A stretch of DNA of 64,000 nucleotides from Rhizobium sp. GN54 (GCF_021026345.1 NZ_JAJNCZ010000006.1:62001-126000), one strand, 5' to 3'; shown: positions 1-9,422, counted from the first letter of the stretch. A program made the numbers and translations. The notes: a model not told the origin generated them from the sequence alone.

Positions 1-75
1 GAGGCAGAGGCCGCCGGCCGCTGGACCGAAGGAAATGACGATGACACCGACCCTGACGATCTCTCGACTCACTAA
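1..75 (+). CDS. nosD: Partial 3' end of nosD (periplasmic Cu-site maturation protein)
   Basis: Only the last codons are in the window, so identity rests on position directly before nosF. Frame 1 stays open to a TAA at 73-75 and has codon use like the neighbouring genes. Frame 3 would instead stop at 36-38, inside the first possible nosF start, but uses the codons AGA and AGG. NosD is a periplasmic protein needed to assemble the copper centres of nitrous oxide reductase. The choice of reading frame is uncertain. Confidence 0.35.
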   Translation, partial: EAEAAGRWTEGNDDDTDPDDLSTH

Positions 76-994
76 GGCCTTTCCGGGGAGGGCCGAAGCC
101 GGCTTTCCGTTCGGAAAGGCACGAAGGCAGCGCATTCAGGCCGTAGAGGCGCTGAAGCAGGTCTCGCTGACGCTGGAGGCGGGAAAGCGCGCGGCCCTGC
201 TCGGCCATAACGGCGCAGGCAAATCGACGATGATGAAAATCGTCCTCGGACTCATCCCGTTCGACAGCGGCGAGGTTTCGGTCTGCGGCGCGCGCCCCGG
301 CTCGCCCGCCGCCCGGACGAGCGTCGCCTACCTGCCGGAAAACGTCGCCTTCCACCCGGCGCTCACCGGCGAGGAGCAGGTCCGCCACTATCTTTCGCTG
401 CGGGGCGAAGATCCGCGCCAGGCGATGGAGATCCTGGCGCGCGTGGGTCTTGCGTCTGCCGCGCGGCGGCGGATCGGCACCTATTCCAAGGGCATGCGCC
501 AGCGGGTGGGTCTCGCCCAGACACTGATCGGCCGCCCCCGCCTCCTGGTGCTGGACGAGCCGACCTCCGGCCTCGATCCAGTGTCGCGGCGCGACTTCTA
601 CGATCTGCTCGACGGGCTTGCCGCCGAGGGAACCGCCATCCTGCTTTCCTCCCACGTGCTGACCGAGGTGGAGGCGCGAACCGACCGCATCCTCATTCTT
701 TCCGGCGGCGCACTGGTGGCGGAAGGCACGCTCGCCGAACTTCGCGCCCGCGCCGCACTCCCCGTCAGCCTTCTCGTCCGCCCCGCGCCCGGGCATGCGG
801 CACGGCTGGCGATGGCCTTTCCCGAAGGCTCGCAGGACGGGGACGGTCTCCTGCGCCTTGCCTGCACGCAGGCCGAAAAGCTGCCGCTCCTCGCCCGCAT
901 CGCCACGCTCGGGACCGCGGTCGCCGACCTCGACGTGATCCCGCCGAGCCTTGAGGATATCTACAGCCATTTCAGCCGGAGGGACGGGCAATGA
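41..994 (+). CDS. nosF: NosF, ABC transporter ATP-binding protein for N2O reductase maturation
   Basis: This is the cytoplasmic ATPase of the NosDFY complex, which supports maturation of the copper site of nitrous oxide reductase. The Walker A motif GHNGAGKST lies near residue 55, the signature YSKGMRQR near 150, and Walker B LLVLDEPTSGLD near 170. The product is 317 aa, normal for the family. I chose the ATG at 41 because AAGGA at 29-33 is correctly spaced for it and too close for the ATG at 35. It overlaps nosY by ATGA. The call rests on the syntenic order F-Y-L-X, because NosF resembles many other ABC-2 ATPases. Confidence 0.9.
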   Translation: MTPTLTISRLTKAFPGRAEAGFPFGKARRQRIQAVEALKQVSLTLEAGKRAALLGHNGAGKSTMMKIVLGLIPFDSGEVSVCGARPGSPAARTSVAYLPENVAFHPALTGEEQVRHYLSLRGEDPRQAMEILARVGLASAARRRIGTYSKGMRQRVGLAQTLIGRPRLLVLDEPTSGLDPVSRRDFYDLLDGLAAEGTAILLSSHVLTEVEARTDRILILSGGALVAEGTLAELRARAALPVSLLVRPAPGHAARLAMAFPEGSQDGDGLLRLACTQAEKLPLLARIATLGTAVADLDVIPPSLEDIYSHFSRRDGQ

Positions 995-1812
995 GCGGCG
1001 TTCTCGCCACGGCGATCTGCGAGTTCCGCATCGCGCTCCGCAACCGCTGGGTCTCCATCGCCACCGGCATGATGGTGCTCTTCGCGCTGGTGCTGGCCGC
1101 CGCCGGTTCCGCGCCGACCGGCGATGTCAGCGTGGACCGGCTGTCGGTGACCGTCGCCTCGCTCACCTCGCTCGCGGTCTATCTGGTGCCGCTCCTGGCA
1201 CTCCTGATGAGCTTCGACGCGGTGGCCGGCGAGGTGGAGCGCGGCACGCTGCCGTTGCTGCTGACCTATCCGGTCTCGCGGCTGCAGATCCTGCTCGGCA
1301 AGCTCGTTGCGCATCTCGCCATCCTCGGCCTTGCGGCCGCCCTCGGCTATGGCGCGGCAGCGCTCGTCGCTGTCTGGTCCGATCCCGGCGCGCTTCAGGG
1401 CCTGGGCTCGCTCTGGCGCCTGATCTGGTCCTCGGTCCTGCTGGGTGCGACCTTCCTCGGTGCCGGCTACGCGCTCTCCTCGCTGGCGCGGCGGCCCTCC
1501 GGGGCGGCAGGGCTCGCCATAGCCCTCTGGTTGGTGGCGGTGGTTCTCTACGATCTCGCCTTGCTGGCGCTGATCGTCTCCGATGGCGGCGGGACCTTCA
1601 CCACGCAGGCGCTGCCCCTGGCCCTGCTTGCCAATCCGGCCGATGCCTTCCGCGTCTTCAATCTCTCGGCGGCCGAGGCGGTCGCTGCGGCCGGCGGCAT
1701 CGGCGGGGCGGCCGGGGCGATCCCGCTCTGGCAATCGGCCGCCTCGCTTCTCGTCTGGCCGCTCGCCGCCATCGCGCTTGCCGTCGCCGCTTTCCGGAGA
1801 GTCACTCCATGA
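991..1812 (+). CDS. nosY: NosY, ABC-2 type permease of the Nos maturation complex
   Basis: This integral membrane partner of NosF is 273 aa with about six hydrophobic segments, including ones near residues 20-37, 52-72 and 100-125 and a C-terminal helix near 245-265. It contains a family-typical sequence, EVERGTLPLLLTYP, after the second helix. It is thought to pass a sulfur- or copper-site factor to NosD during assembly of the copper site. GGAGGG precedes the ATG by seven bases. The start overlaps the nosF stop and the end overlaps the nosL start (ATGA), so translation is probably coupled. Confidence 0.9.
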   Translation: MSGVLATAICEFRIALRNRWVSIATGMMVLFALVLAAAGSAPTGDVSVDRLSVTVASLTSLAVYLVPLLALLMSFDAVAGEVERGTLPLLLTYPVSRLQILLGKLVAHLAILGLAAALGYGAAALVAVWSDPGALQGLGSLWRLIWSSVLLGATFLGAGYALSSLARRPSGAAGLAIALWLVAVVLYDLALLALIVSDGGGTFTTQALPLALLANPADAFRVFNLSAAEAVAAAGGIGGAAGAIPLWQSAASLLVWPLAAIALAVAAFRRVTP

Positions 1813-2390
1813 GGAAACGCCTTCGCCACGCCCTGCTCCTTGCCGCGCTGGCGCTGATCTCCGCCTGCAAGGAGGAAGTGAGCCGCAACCTCACGCCGCA
1901 GGACATGACGCCCGACACGCTTGGCCACTACTGCCAGATGAACCTTCTGGAGCATCCCGGCCCCAAGGCGCAGGTCTTTCTGGATGGCTATCCCGCCCCG
2001 CTGTTCTTCAGCCAGGTGCGCGACGTCATCGCCTATGCCCGCGCACCCGAACAGGTCGCGCCGATCCTCGCCGTCTACGTCAACGACATGGGTGCGGCGG
2101 GGGCGACATGGGACCAGCCGGGCGAGGGCAACTGGATCGCCGCTGATGCGGCCTTCTATGTGGTCGGCTCGGCGCGGGAGGGCGGCATGGGGGCGCCGGA
2201 AACCGTGCCCTTCTCCAGCCGGGAGCGGGCCGAGGCCTTCGCCCGGACCGAGGGCGGCCGTGTGCTGGCGCTGACCGATATCACCGACGACATGGTGCTT
2301 GTGCCGGTCGAGACCGGTGAAGACCGCGAGGCCGGCGACGAAGACTACCGCGACCGCCTGCAAATCCTGTCCCATCCAGCCGGAGGCTGA
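1809..2390 (+). CDS. nosL: NosL, outer-membrane copper chaperone lipoprotein
   Basis: NosL is a Cu(I)-binding lipoprotein that delivers copper to the periplasmic N2O reductase pathway. The product is 193 aa. It has a lipoprotein signal peptide ending in the lipobox LISAC (Cys20) and the conserved C-x-M copper motif (YCQMNL) shortly after. The C-terminus is acidic (GEDREAGDEDY). It overlaps nosY by four bases and is followed after three bases by nosX, so it lies inside the operon. Confidence 0.92.
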   Translation: MRKRLRHALLLAALALISACKEEVSRNLTPQDMTPDTLGHYCQMNLLEHPGPKAQVFLDGYPAPLFFSQVRDVIAYARAPEQVAPILAVYVNDMGAAGATWDQPGEGNWIAADAAFYVVGSAREGGMGAPETVPFSSRERAEAFARTEGGRVLALTDITDDMVLVPVETGEDREAGDEDYRDRLQILSHPAGG

Positions 2391-2393
2391 ACC

Positions 2394-3314
2394 ATGACGA
2401 TCACCCGCCGCCGCCTGATTGCGATCTCCGCGGTTCTCGCCATCCTGCCCGCCGTCGCCCGTGCCGATCGGGGGACCGCCCGCCTCTGGACCGGACAGGC
2501 GCTCGGTGCGCGCGCCTCGATCCGCCTCGACCATCCCGATGGCGAGGCCATCGCCGCCCGGGTCATGGCCGAGATCGACCGGCTGGAAGACATTCTCAGC
2601 CTCTACCGCCCGGACAGCGCGCTCTCGCGGCTGAACCGCGAGGGGAATCTCTCGGCCCCGCCATTCGAACTGCTGGAGTGCCTGTCGCTGGCGGGTGCGG
2701 TGCATCGGGCCAGCGGCGGACGGTTCGATCCGACCGTGCAGCCGCTCTGGGCGCTCTGGGCGCAATCCGCCGCCGACGGGCGGCGACCCGATGCGGCGGC
2801 GATCGAAGAGGTGCGGCGCAGGACCGGCTGGGACAAGGTGGAGCTCGACACCGCGGCGATCGTCCTGCGGCCCGGCATGGCCCTGACACTGAACGGCATC
2901 GGCCAGGGCTATGTCGCCGACCGGGTCGCCACGCTCCTGGAATCCGAAGGCTTGACCGACATCCTGATCGATACCGGAGAGTTCCGCGCGCTCGGCGGCA
3001 GGCCGGAGAGCAACCCGGGGGAGGGATGGCCGGTGCGCCTGGAGACGGGCGAACGCCTGGTGCTGCGCCAGCGGGCGCTCGCCACGTCCGCCCCCCTCGG
3101 CACGACGTTCGACCAGAGCGGAAAGGACGGCCATATCCTCGACCCCGCCACCGGCATGCCGGGACCTTCTCGCTGGCGCGCAGTCTCGATCTCCGCCCCC
3201 TCCGCGGCCATTGCCGACGCGCTGGCCACGGCCGCCTGCCTGATGCCTGACGCCGGATCGATCTCCGCCATGATCGAGCGCTTCGAGGAAGCGCGTCTCG
3301 AAGCCAGCACCTGA
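2394..3314 (+). CDS. nosX: NosX, ApbE-family FAD:protein FMN transferase
   Basis: This periplasmic flavin transferase attaches FMN to a threonine of NosR-type electron donors for N2O reduction. Family signs are the N-terminal signal peptide (RRRLIAISAVLAILPAVARA), ALGARASI, LSLYRPDSALSRLN, the NGIGQGYVADRV segment and IDTGEFRALGGRP. Length is 306 aa, normal for NosX. GGAGG lies ten bases before the ATG. As the last gene of nosDFYLX it is followed by a hairpin and T run. NosX is characteristic of alphaproteobacterial nos operons. Confidence 0.9.
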   Translation: MTITRRRLIAISAVLAILPAVARADRGTARLWTGQALGARASIRLDHPDGEAIAARVMAEIDRLEDILSLYRPDSALSRLNREGNLSAPPFELLECLSLAGAVHRASGGRFDPTVQPLWALWAQSAADGRRPDAAAIEEVRRRTGWDKVELDTAAIVLRPGMALTLNGIGQGYVADRVATLLESEGLTDILIDTGEFRALGGRPESNPGEGWPVRLETGERLVLRQRALATSAPLGTTFDQSGKDGHILDPATGMPGPSRWRAVSISAPSAAIADALATAACLMPDAGSISAMIERFEEARLEAST

Positions 3315-3334
3315 TTGAAGCGACGTGCCTGACC

Positions 3335-3359
3335 GGCGGCTATGCCCGCCGCCCGTTTT
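3335..3359 (+). terminator. Intrinsic terminator of the nos operon
   Basis: The inverted repeat GGCGGC (3335-3340) and GCCGCC (3348-3353) is followed by GTTTTC. It lies 20 bases after the nosX stop and overlaps the last codons of the convergent transporter gene. The U run is short but well placed. Confidence 0.6.
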
Positions 3360-4209
3360 CGCGGTGGAAGAGCATCAGGATGGCGCAAAGGATGATGGTG
3401 GCGCCGACGACCACGTCCATCCTGATCGGTTCGCCGAAGAGGACGAGGCCGAAGAACAGGGCGGCCGGCAGCCGGACGAAGTCGACGACGACGAGGAGCG
3501 ATGCGTCGGCGAGCTTCATCGCCCGGGCGAAGGCAAGCTGGGCCAAAAGGCCGCCGACGCCCTGCAGCGCCATCAGTCCCAGCACAGGGAGGGAAGGGGT
3601 CTTCCAGACCGGAATTGCGATCAGAAGCGCGACCGGGACGGTGATGACGAGATTGAGCCAGGCAATGCGCAGCGGATCCTCGCGATTGGCCGAGACCTTC
3701 ATCAGCAGCGCCACGGCCGCAAGCCCGATCGCGCCGGCGAGAGCCCAGAGCGCGCCCGTGTCGAGCGTACCGGATCCGGGTTGCAGCACGATCAGCACGC
3801 CGGCGAAGCCGAGGACGAGGGCTGCGACACGGGCGGCGAAGAACGCCTCTCCGAGAAACAGGACCGAGCCGAGCATCACGAAGAGCGGCATGGTGAAGGC
3901 GATCGCCGTGGCGGAGGCAAGCGGCATCTGCGTGACCGCCATGAAGCCGGCGAAAAGCGCCAGGAGCTTGATGACCGCGCGGATGGCATGCACCCAGAAG
4001 GACATGTTCGGATCGCCGTGCAGCCTGCCGCGGGGAAAGATCGCGTAGAGCGCAACAAGGCTGAACAGGTTGCGGAAGAAGACGATCCCGAGAGGGTGGA
4101 TCTCGCCCGCGATCAGTCGCACGATCACGCCGTCCATGGCCGCGACAAGGGAGTTGCCGGCCATGAACAGCGCGCCCGCGAGGATGGCGGGCATGGCATG
4201 GGATCTCAT
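3340..4209 (-). CDS. EamA/DMT-superfamily membrane transporter
   Basis: The 289-aa protein is rich in hydrophobic segments (about ten helices) and has two EamA-like halves, typical of the drug/metabolite transporter superfamily. The first half has MDGVIVRLIAGEIHPLGIVFFRNLFS, a usual EamA signature region. I chose the ATG at 4209 because it overlaps the stop of the upstream ABC ATPase by ATGA; an upstream start at 4245 would lie inside that gene. It is therefore the last gene of the minus-strand importer operon. The substrate is unknown. It may export a metabolite or toxic intermediate of the pathway. Confidence 0.85.
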   Translation of the reverse strand: MRSHAMPAILAGALFMAGNSLVAAMDGVIVRLIAGEIHPLGIVFFRNLFSLVALYAIFPRGRLHGDPNMSFWVHAIRAVIKLLALFAGFMAVTQMPLASATAIAFTMPLFVMLGSVLFLGEAFFAARVAALVLGFAGVLIVLQPGSGTLDTGALWALAGAIGLAAVALLMKVSANREDPLRIAWLNLVITVPVALLIAIPVWKTPSLPVLGLMALQGVGGLLAQLAFARAMKLADASLLVVVDFVRLPAALFFGLVLFGEPIRMDVVVGATIILCAILMLFHRENGRRA

Positions 4210-5876
4210 GCGGGCAACGACACGGCCGCCTGCGCGGTCTCCCATTTCGGGCGCGGCGTCGCATTCATCAGCTGCCGTGTGTAGGCATGCTGCGGATTGC
4301 GGAAGATGTCCTCGGTCCTTGCGTGCTCCACGATCGCCCCGCTCTTCATGACGATGATGCGGTCGGCGAAGTGGCGCACGATCGGCAGGTCATGCGTGAT
4401 GAAGATGTAGGCAAGCCCGAGACGGTCGCGCAGTTGCGCCAGGAGATCGATGACCTGGACCTGCACGGAGACGTCGAGGGCCGAGACCGCTTCGTCGCAG
4501 ACGATCAGTTCCGGCTCGCAGGCGAGCGCCCGGGCGATCGCGATGCGCTGGCGCTGGCCGCCGGAAAACTGGTGCGGGTAGCGGTCGGCATGTTCCGGCT
4601 TCAGCCCGACGAGGCCGAGCAGTTCGACGACGCGGTCACGCCATCGCGGCTTGTCGAGGATGTCCTTGTGGATGCGCCACGGCTCGGAGACGATGTCGAA
4701 GATCGTCATGCGCGGGTTCATCGAGCTGTAGGGGTCCTGGAACACCATCTGCACCTTGCGGCGGAACATCAGCAGTTCCTTCGCGTCCATCTTGAAGATG
4801 TCGCGGCCGTGAAACAGCGCCTCGCCGCTCGAAACCTCGTTCAGGCGCAGCAGCACGCGCGCCACCGTGGATTTGCCGGAGCCGCTTTCGCCGACGATGC
4901 CGACGGTCTCGCCCTTTGCGACGGTGAAGCTCAGGTCTTTCACCGCATGCAGTTGCGCATGCCTGGCGAGGAAGCCCCCGGGGAGGCCGTAGAACTTGTT
5001 GAGGTCTTTCACCTCCAGGATCGGCTTGCCTTTCTCGGCGGTCGACCGGCGGCCTGTGCCGCCAGCCGTGTCGTGCGGAAGGGCGTTGATGAGGGTACGG
5101 GTGTAGCTGTGCTGCGGATTTTCAAAGACGGCGCGGGCCTCACCTTCCTCGACGATCCGGCCGGAGTTCATGACGATGACGCGGTCGGCCATCGAGGCTG
5201 CGACTTCGAGGTCGTGGGTGATCATGATGATCGCCAGCCCGTCCTCGGCCTGCAGCTTCTTCAGGAGATCGAGGATCTGTGCCTGCACGCTGACGTCGAG
5301 CGCGGTCGTCGGCTCGTCGGCGATCAGGACCTCCGGACGCAGCGCGATCGCCATGCCGATCATGATGCGCTGGCGCTGGCCGCCGGAGAACTGGTGCGGA
5401 TACTGGTCGATGCGCTTTTCCGGCTCGGGAATGCCGACGCGACCGAGAATGTCGATCGCCCTGACGCGCGCATCCGCGCCGGTCGCCACGCCATGAGCGG
5501 AGAAGACCTCCGCCATCTGCCAGCCGATCGGGTAGACGGGATTGAGATGCGATAGCGGATCCTGAAAGATCATGGCGATCTTCTTGCCGTTCAGGTCGCG
5601 CCGTTCCTCGACACCGCAGTCATCGAGGTTCTTGCCGCGATAGGTGATGGTGCCTGAACAGATTTCGCCGGGCGGCGTATCGATCAGGCCCATGATGGCG
5701 CTGGCGCTCACCGATTTGCCGGAACCGGATTCGCCCAGGATCACCAGCGTCTCGCCGGCATCGACATGGAAGCTGACGCCATTGGTGGCCCTGAAGGCGC
5801 CGCCGAGCGACAGGAAATCGACGGTGAGGTCCTTCACCTCGAGCAGATGCGCAGCCGGCAGGTGGGGGGCGGTCAT
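4206..5876 (-). CDS. Fused DppD-DppF-type ABC transporter ATPase
   Basis: Two ATPase domains of the oligopeptide/nickel class are joined in one 556-aa chain. The first has GESGSGKSVSAS, LSGGQ-like FSGGQRQRIMIGMAI and IADEPTTALDVS. The second has GESGSGKSTVAR, FSGGQRQRIAIARAL and VCDEAVSALDVS, where the usual P of DEP is replaced by A. Each domain carries the C-terminal oligopeptide-type extension with an HSYTR or HAYTR motif. The ATG at 5876 overlaps the upstream permease stop by ATGA. It energises the importer encoded by the next three genes. Confidence 0.93.
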   Translation of the reverse strand: MTAPHLPAAHLLEVKDLTVDFLSLGGAFRATNGVSFHVDAGETLVILGESGSGKSVSASAIMGLIDTPPGEICSGTITYRGKNLDDCGVEERRDLNGKKIAMIFQDPLSHLNPVYPIGWQMAEVFSAHGVATGADARVRAIDILGRVGIPEPEKRIDQYPHQFSGGQRQRIMIGMAIALRPEVLIADEPTTALDVSVQAQILDLLKKLQAEDGLAIIMITHDLEVAASMADRVIVMNSGRIVEEGEARAVFENPQHSYTRTLINALPHDTAGGTGRRSTAEKGKPILEVKDLNKFYGLPGGFLARHAQLHAVKDLSFTVAKGETVGIVGESGSGKSTVARVLLRLNEVSSGEALFHGRDIFKMDAKELLMFRRKVQMVFQDPYSSMNPRMTIFDIVSEPWRIHKDILDKPRWRDRVVELLGLVGLKPEHADRYPHQFSGGQRQRIAIARALACEPELIVCDEAVSALDVSVQVQVIDLLAQLRDRLGLAYIFITHDLPIVRHFADRIIVMKSGAIVEHARTEDIFRNPQHAYTRQLMNATPRPKWETAQAAVSLPA

Positions 5877-6820
5877 GTGCGTTTCTCCGGAATTGCCTTT
5901 TTCGAGCGGGCAAGCTCGATGCGCCAGCGCTGCTGCGGATCGGCATAGGTGCGCCACCAGTTGGAGAGAATATTGAGCGACAGCGTCGTGAGCAGGATGG
6001 CGAGGCCCGGCCAGAATGCGATCCACCAGGCATTTGCGAGATAGCCGCGGCCGGTCGCCACCATGGCGCCCCAGGTGAATTCCGGCGCCTGGATGCCGAG
6101 ACCGAGGAAGCTCAGCGAGGATTCGGCCAGAACCACGGTGGCAAAATCGATGGCGCCGATCGTCACCAGCGTCGGCAGGACGATCGGGGCGATATGGCGG
6201 AAGACGATCCGCATATGCCCGGCTCCCAAGGCCATCGCCGCGCTGACGAACATGCGCTCGCGCACTTCAAGAACCTCGGCGCGTGTCGTTCGCAGATAGA
6301 TCGGGATCCGGGTCACGGCCAGGACGATGATGAGGTTGGTGACCGACGGGCCGAGGCTGAAGAGCACGATCAGGGCCAGGAGCAGCGAGGGGAAGCTCAT
6401 GACGATGTCGGCGACGCGCAGGATGACGCTGCTCAACAGCCCGCGGGAATAGCCCGCGATCAGGCCCAGGAACCCGCCGATCAGCATCGAGAAGAACACC
6501 GCGAACAGGGCGATGCCCAGCGTGTTCTGCGCGCCGACGATCAGGCGGGCCAGGAGGCTGCGCCCGAGCGTGTCGGCGCCAAGCACATAGGCCCAGCCCT
6601 GGTCCAGGCTGAACGGCGCCATGTTGCGGGCGCGGAAGTTCGGCTTGTCGATCAGGTTGCCCATCAGCCAGGGGCCAAAGACGGCACAGAGGACGACGAG
6701 CGCCAGAAACATCACGGCGGCCAGCGCCAGCTTGTTGCGGGCAATCAGCCGGAGGACCTGGAAACGCCCGGCGGCCTTCGGTTTGGTGTCTGCGGGGATG
6801 GTCATCGCTGGCATACTCAT
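5873..6820 (-). CDS. ABC transporter permease, DppC family
   Basis: The 315-aa permease begins with the DppC-type N-terminal helix (LALAAVMFLALVVLCAVFGP) and the family sequence GADTLGRSLLARLIVGAQ. The EAA-loop motif lies around AAMALGAGHMRIVFRHIAPI, which contacts the ATPase. It overlaps both neighbours by ATGA, so stoichiometric translation with the DppB and ATPase genes is likely. Confidence 0.93.
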   Translation of the reverse strand: MSMPAMTIPADTKPKAAGRFQVLRLIARNKLALAAVMFLALVVLCAVFGPWLMGNLIDKPNFRARNMAPFSLDQGWAYVLGADTLGRSLLARLIVGAQNTLGIALFAVFFSMLIGGFLGLIAGYSRGLLSSVILRVADIVMSFPSLLLALIVLFSLGPSVTNLIIVLAVTRIPIYLRTTRAEVLEVRERMFVSAAMALGAGHMRIVFRHIAPIVLPTLVTIGAIDFATVVLAESSLSFLGLGIQAPEFTWGAMVATGRGYLANAWWIAFWPGLAILLTTLSLNILSNWWRTYADPQQRWRIELARSKKAIPEKRT

Positions 6821-7746
6821 TTCGCTTGAAACCTGATGCGCGGATCGAGCCTTGCATAGAGGAGGTCGATCAGGATGTTGAGGACGAAGATCGCAATGGC
6901 GGTGATCAGCACGGTCGCCTGGATCAGGGCAAAGTCACGTCGGATGATCGCGTCGATCATCAGCTTGCCGATGCCCGGCCATCCGAAGATGGATTCGACC
7001 ACGACGGCGCCGTTGACGAGGCTGGCGGCGAGATCGCCGGCGACGGTGATGACCGGCAGCAGCGAGTTCCGGAGCGCATGACGAAAGATGATCCGCGAGC
7101 GCTGCACGCCCTTGGCGCGCGCCGTCTTCACGTAAGGCGACGCCAGCGCGCTGATCATCGTGCCGCGCACCACCTGCACCAGCAGGCCGAAGGGGCGTAA
7201 CGTCAGCACGAAGATCGGCATGATCCAGTGCAGCGGCGTGCCGGTGCCCGAGGTCGGCAGGAGGCCAAGGCCAACGGAGAAGACGAGGATGGCGACGATC
7301 GCGACCCAGAAATCCGGTGCGCTGGCGCCGGCGAGCGATGCCGTGCTGGCGAGACGGTCGAACAGGCTGTCGGGCTTTGCCGCTGCCAGCGAGCCGACGA
7401 CGATCGCGAGCGTCAGCGCCAGCGACATGGCGATGGCGGCAAGCTTCAGCGTCTGCGGAAAGGCTTCCAGCGCCACTTCCATCGCCGGCCGGTTGCGGCT
7501 CAGCGCCGTACCGAAGTCGAGATTGGCGACGCCGAGCAGATAGCGACCGAACTGGACGTAGATCGGATCGTTGAAGCCGTTGGCTTCGGAGAAGGCCTGC
7601 CGCTGCGCCTCGGAGGAATCCAGCGGCAGATAGAGATAGGCCGGATCGCCGGTCAGGCGCGACAAGAAGAAGACGAGGACGAGCAGGCCGATCACCGCGA
7701 TCAGGCTCTGGGCCGAACGTCTCAGGATAAAGCCAAACACAGCCAT
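6817..7746 (-). CDS. ABC transporter permease, DppB family
   Basis: The 309-aa permease has the DppB-type start (LRRSAQSLIAVIGLLVLVFFLSRLTGDP) and the EAA-type loop ARAKGVQRSRIIFRHALRNSLLP. I chose the ATG at 7746. A possible GTG at 7776 lies inside a strong hairpin (7772-7796), so it is unlikely to be used. GGAAGG lies just before the ATG. It pairs with the DppC-type permease to form the membrane channel. Confidence 0.92.
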   Translation of the reverse strand: MAVFGFILRRSAQSLIAVIGLLVLVFFLSRLTGDPAYLYLPLDSSEAQRQAFSEANGFNDPIYVQFGRYLLGVANLDFGTALSRNRPAMEVALEAFPQTLKLAAIAMSLALTLAIVVGSLAAAKPDSLFDRLASTASLAGASAPDFWVAIVAILVFSVGLGLLPTSGTGTPLHWIMPIFVLTLRPFGLLVQVVRGTMISALASPYVKTARAKGVQRSRIIFRHALRNSLLPVITVAGDLAASLVNGAVVVESIFGWPGIGKLMIDAIIRRDFALIQATVLITAIAIFVLNILIDLLYARLDPRIRFQAK

Positions 7747-7771
7747 TTCCTTCCACAGCGATAACGAAGAA

Positions 7772-7796
7772 GGCACGGCGGTACGACCGCCGTGCC
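7772..7796 (-). terminator. Hairpin between binding-protein and permease genes
   Basis: The perfect repeat GGCACGGCGGT / ACCGCCGTGCC has a three-base loop and lies 11 bases after the binding-protein stop. It has no U tract. It probably stabilises the upstream mRNA end or partly attenuates read-through, giving more binding protein than permease. Confidence 0.7.
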
Positions 7797-7806
7797 CTGG
7801 ACGAGA

Positions 7807-9321
7807 TTAGTCCTTCAGCTTGATCTGAGACAGCGCGATTTCGCTGTTCGTCTTCAGGTCAGGCTTCCAGTCGAGGCGGGAGCCGACGCGGACGTAACCG
7901 ATCATGTGGTACATCGGGACGTCGGCGACGATCTCGTCATGAACCTTGAGGAAGGCTTCCTGGAAGAGCTTTTCACGCTCGGTGCCGGTCGCAGCCATCG
8001 CCTTCTTCAGGATGACGTCGAGTTCCGGAACGGCGATCGTCGAATATTGCCCCTCGCTCAGGAACATGACCGGTGCGGTGAAGCCCGCATCGCCGGTGTT
8101 GTTGTCGTGCTGCTGCTGGAACAGCGTCGGACCGCGGCCCTCGGGGAAGGGCTTGTCGAGATAGCGGACCCAGTCTGCGGCTTCGAGCTGGCGCAGCGAG
8201 ACGTTGAGGCCGATTTCCTGCCACATGGCCATCATCGCTTCCAGCGACTCGGCGGAATTAGGGAAGAAGCCGTTGCGGCCGATGAGGACGATCTCGGTGT
8301 CGACCGGAACGCCGTCTGCCTTGGCTTCCTCGATCAGCTTCCTAGCCTGGTCGGGATCATAGGGCCAGGGCTTGATGTCGGGGTTGTGACCCAGTACGCC
8401 CGGAACCACCATCTGCGATGCCCTGAGCACGTCCTTGCCGAACAGCGCTTCGCCCATGCCGTCCCAGTCGATGGCGAGGTTGAGCGCCTTGCGGACCCGG
8501 ACGTCGTTGAGCGGCGGAATCTCCGCATCGATGCGCATGCGGGTCGTCTCGGAATTCAGATAGGCGAAGTCGGTGTCGGTGTTGGTGGCGTCCTGCACGG
8601 CGAGCGACGGCGTCATGTCGGCTTCGCCGGATTCCACCATGGCGGCGCGGATGGCGGATTCGCTGCGCCAGACATAGGTCGCCTTGGCCACTTCGGGCTT
8701 GTCGCCCCAGTAGCTGTCGCTGCGGACGAGAACGATCTCCTCGTTGGTGGCACTTTCCAGCGTATAGGGGCCAGTGCCGACAGGCGCATTGGTCTCGGCA
8801 TCGAAGGGCATGTTCGGGGAAACGATCTGAACCGTGCCGAGCAGGGTGGGCATGATCGGGACCGGGCTGTCGGAGGTGATCTCGAGCGTCGTGGCGTCGA
8901 TGGCCTTCGGCGTCAGCTTGACGTCGCCGAACTTCGAGCGGCTGTCACAGGTGAGCTTGGGATTCATGAGCCGGTCGATCGACTTGGCGACGGCTTCGGC
9001 ATTGAACTCCGCGCCGTCCTGGAACTTGACGCCGGATTTCAGATGGATGCGCCAGGTGAGGTCGTTGACCTGCTCCCAGCTTTCGGCGAGCCAGGGGGCG
9101 ACGGTGCCTTTCTCCGGCTCGATGTTGGTCAGCGTTTCGGTGATGTTCGAGTTGATCACGCGTCCGATGTCGGAGCGGATCGAGCGACAGGGCTCGAGAT
9201 TGGCGGGCTGTTCGGGCAGCACGATCTTGACCTCTCCCTCGGCCGCGTAAGCGACACCGGAGAGCAGGATCGATATCAGCGCAGCCGACACACCTTGCGA
9301 GAGCTTCATGGTCATTGTCAT
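7807..9321 (-). CDS. Periplasmic solute-binding protein, family 5 (DppA/OppA type)
   Basis: The 504-aa protein has a Sec signal peptide (cleavage near AYA-AEG) and the SBP family 5 pattern: TETLTNIEPEKGTVAPWLAESWE near residues 60-80, HLKSGVKFQDG, and NDVRVRKALNLAIDWDG. It binds the substrate for the DppBC-DF importer. Family 5 proteins bind peptides, opines, sugars or sugar acids. The adjacent sugar-acid enzymes make a sugar acid or oligosaccharide more likely than a peptide, but that is inference. GGAGGAG precedes the ATG. A strong promoter overlapped by an operator lies about 100 bases upstream. Confidence 0.9.
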   Translation of the reverse strand: MTMTMKLSQGVSAALISILLSGVAYAAEGEVKIVLPEQPANLEPCRSIRSDIGRVINSNITETLTNIEPEKGTVAPWLAESWEQVNDLTWRIHLKSGVKFQDGAEFNAEAVAKSIDRLMNPKLTCDSRSKFGDVKLTPKAIDATTLEITSDSPVPIMPTLLGTVQIVSPNMPFDAETNAPVGTGPYTLESATNEEIVLVRSDSYWGDKPEVAKATYVWRSESAIRAAMVESGEADMTPSLAVQDATNTDTDFAYLNSETTRMRIDAEIPPLNDVRVRKALNLAIDWDGMGEALFGKDVLRASQMVVPGVLGHNPDIKPWPYDPDQARKLIEEAKADGVPVDTEIVLIGRNGFFPNSAESLEAMMAMWQEIGLNVSLRQLEAADWVRYLDKPFPEGRGPTLFQQQHDNNTGDAGFTAPVMFLSEGQYSTIAVPELDVILKKAMAATGTEREKLFQEAFLKVHDEIVADVPMYHMIGYVRVGSRLDWKPDLKTNSEIALSQIKLKD

Positions 9322-9422
9322 TTCTCCTCCTCATTAAAGACCGCGACATTGAATGTCGGCCTGCCTGGCGCCCGATGCGCAAGGCAGGTGGCAGCGCCTC
9401 CACGCTGCCGAACCACGCTAGA

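Noticed and set aside
1548-3134. A 528-codon minus-strand frame opposite nosY, nosL and nosX
   Set aside because: It crosses three coupled nos genes on the other strand and has no ribosome site or domain.
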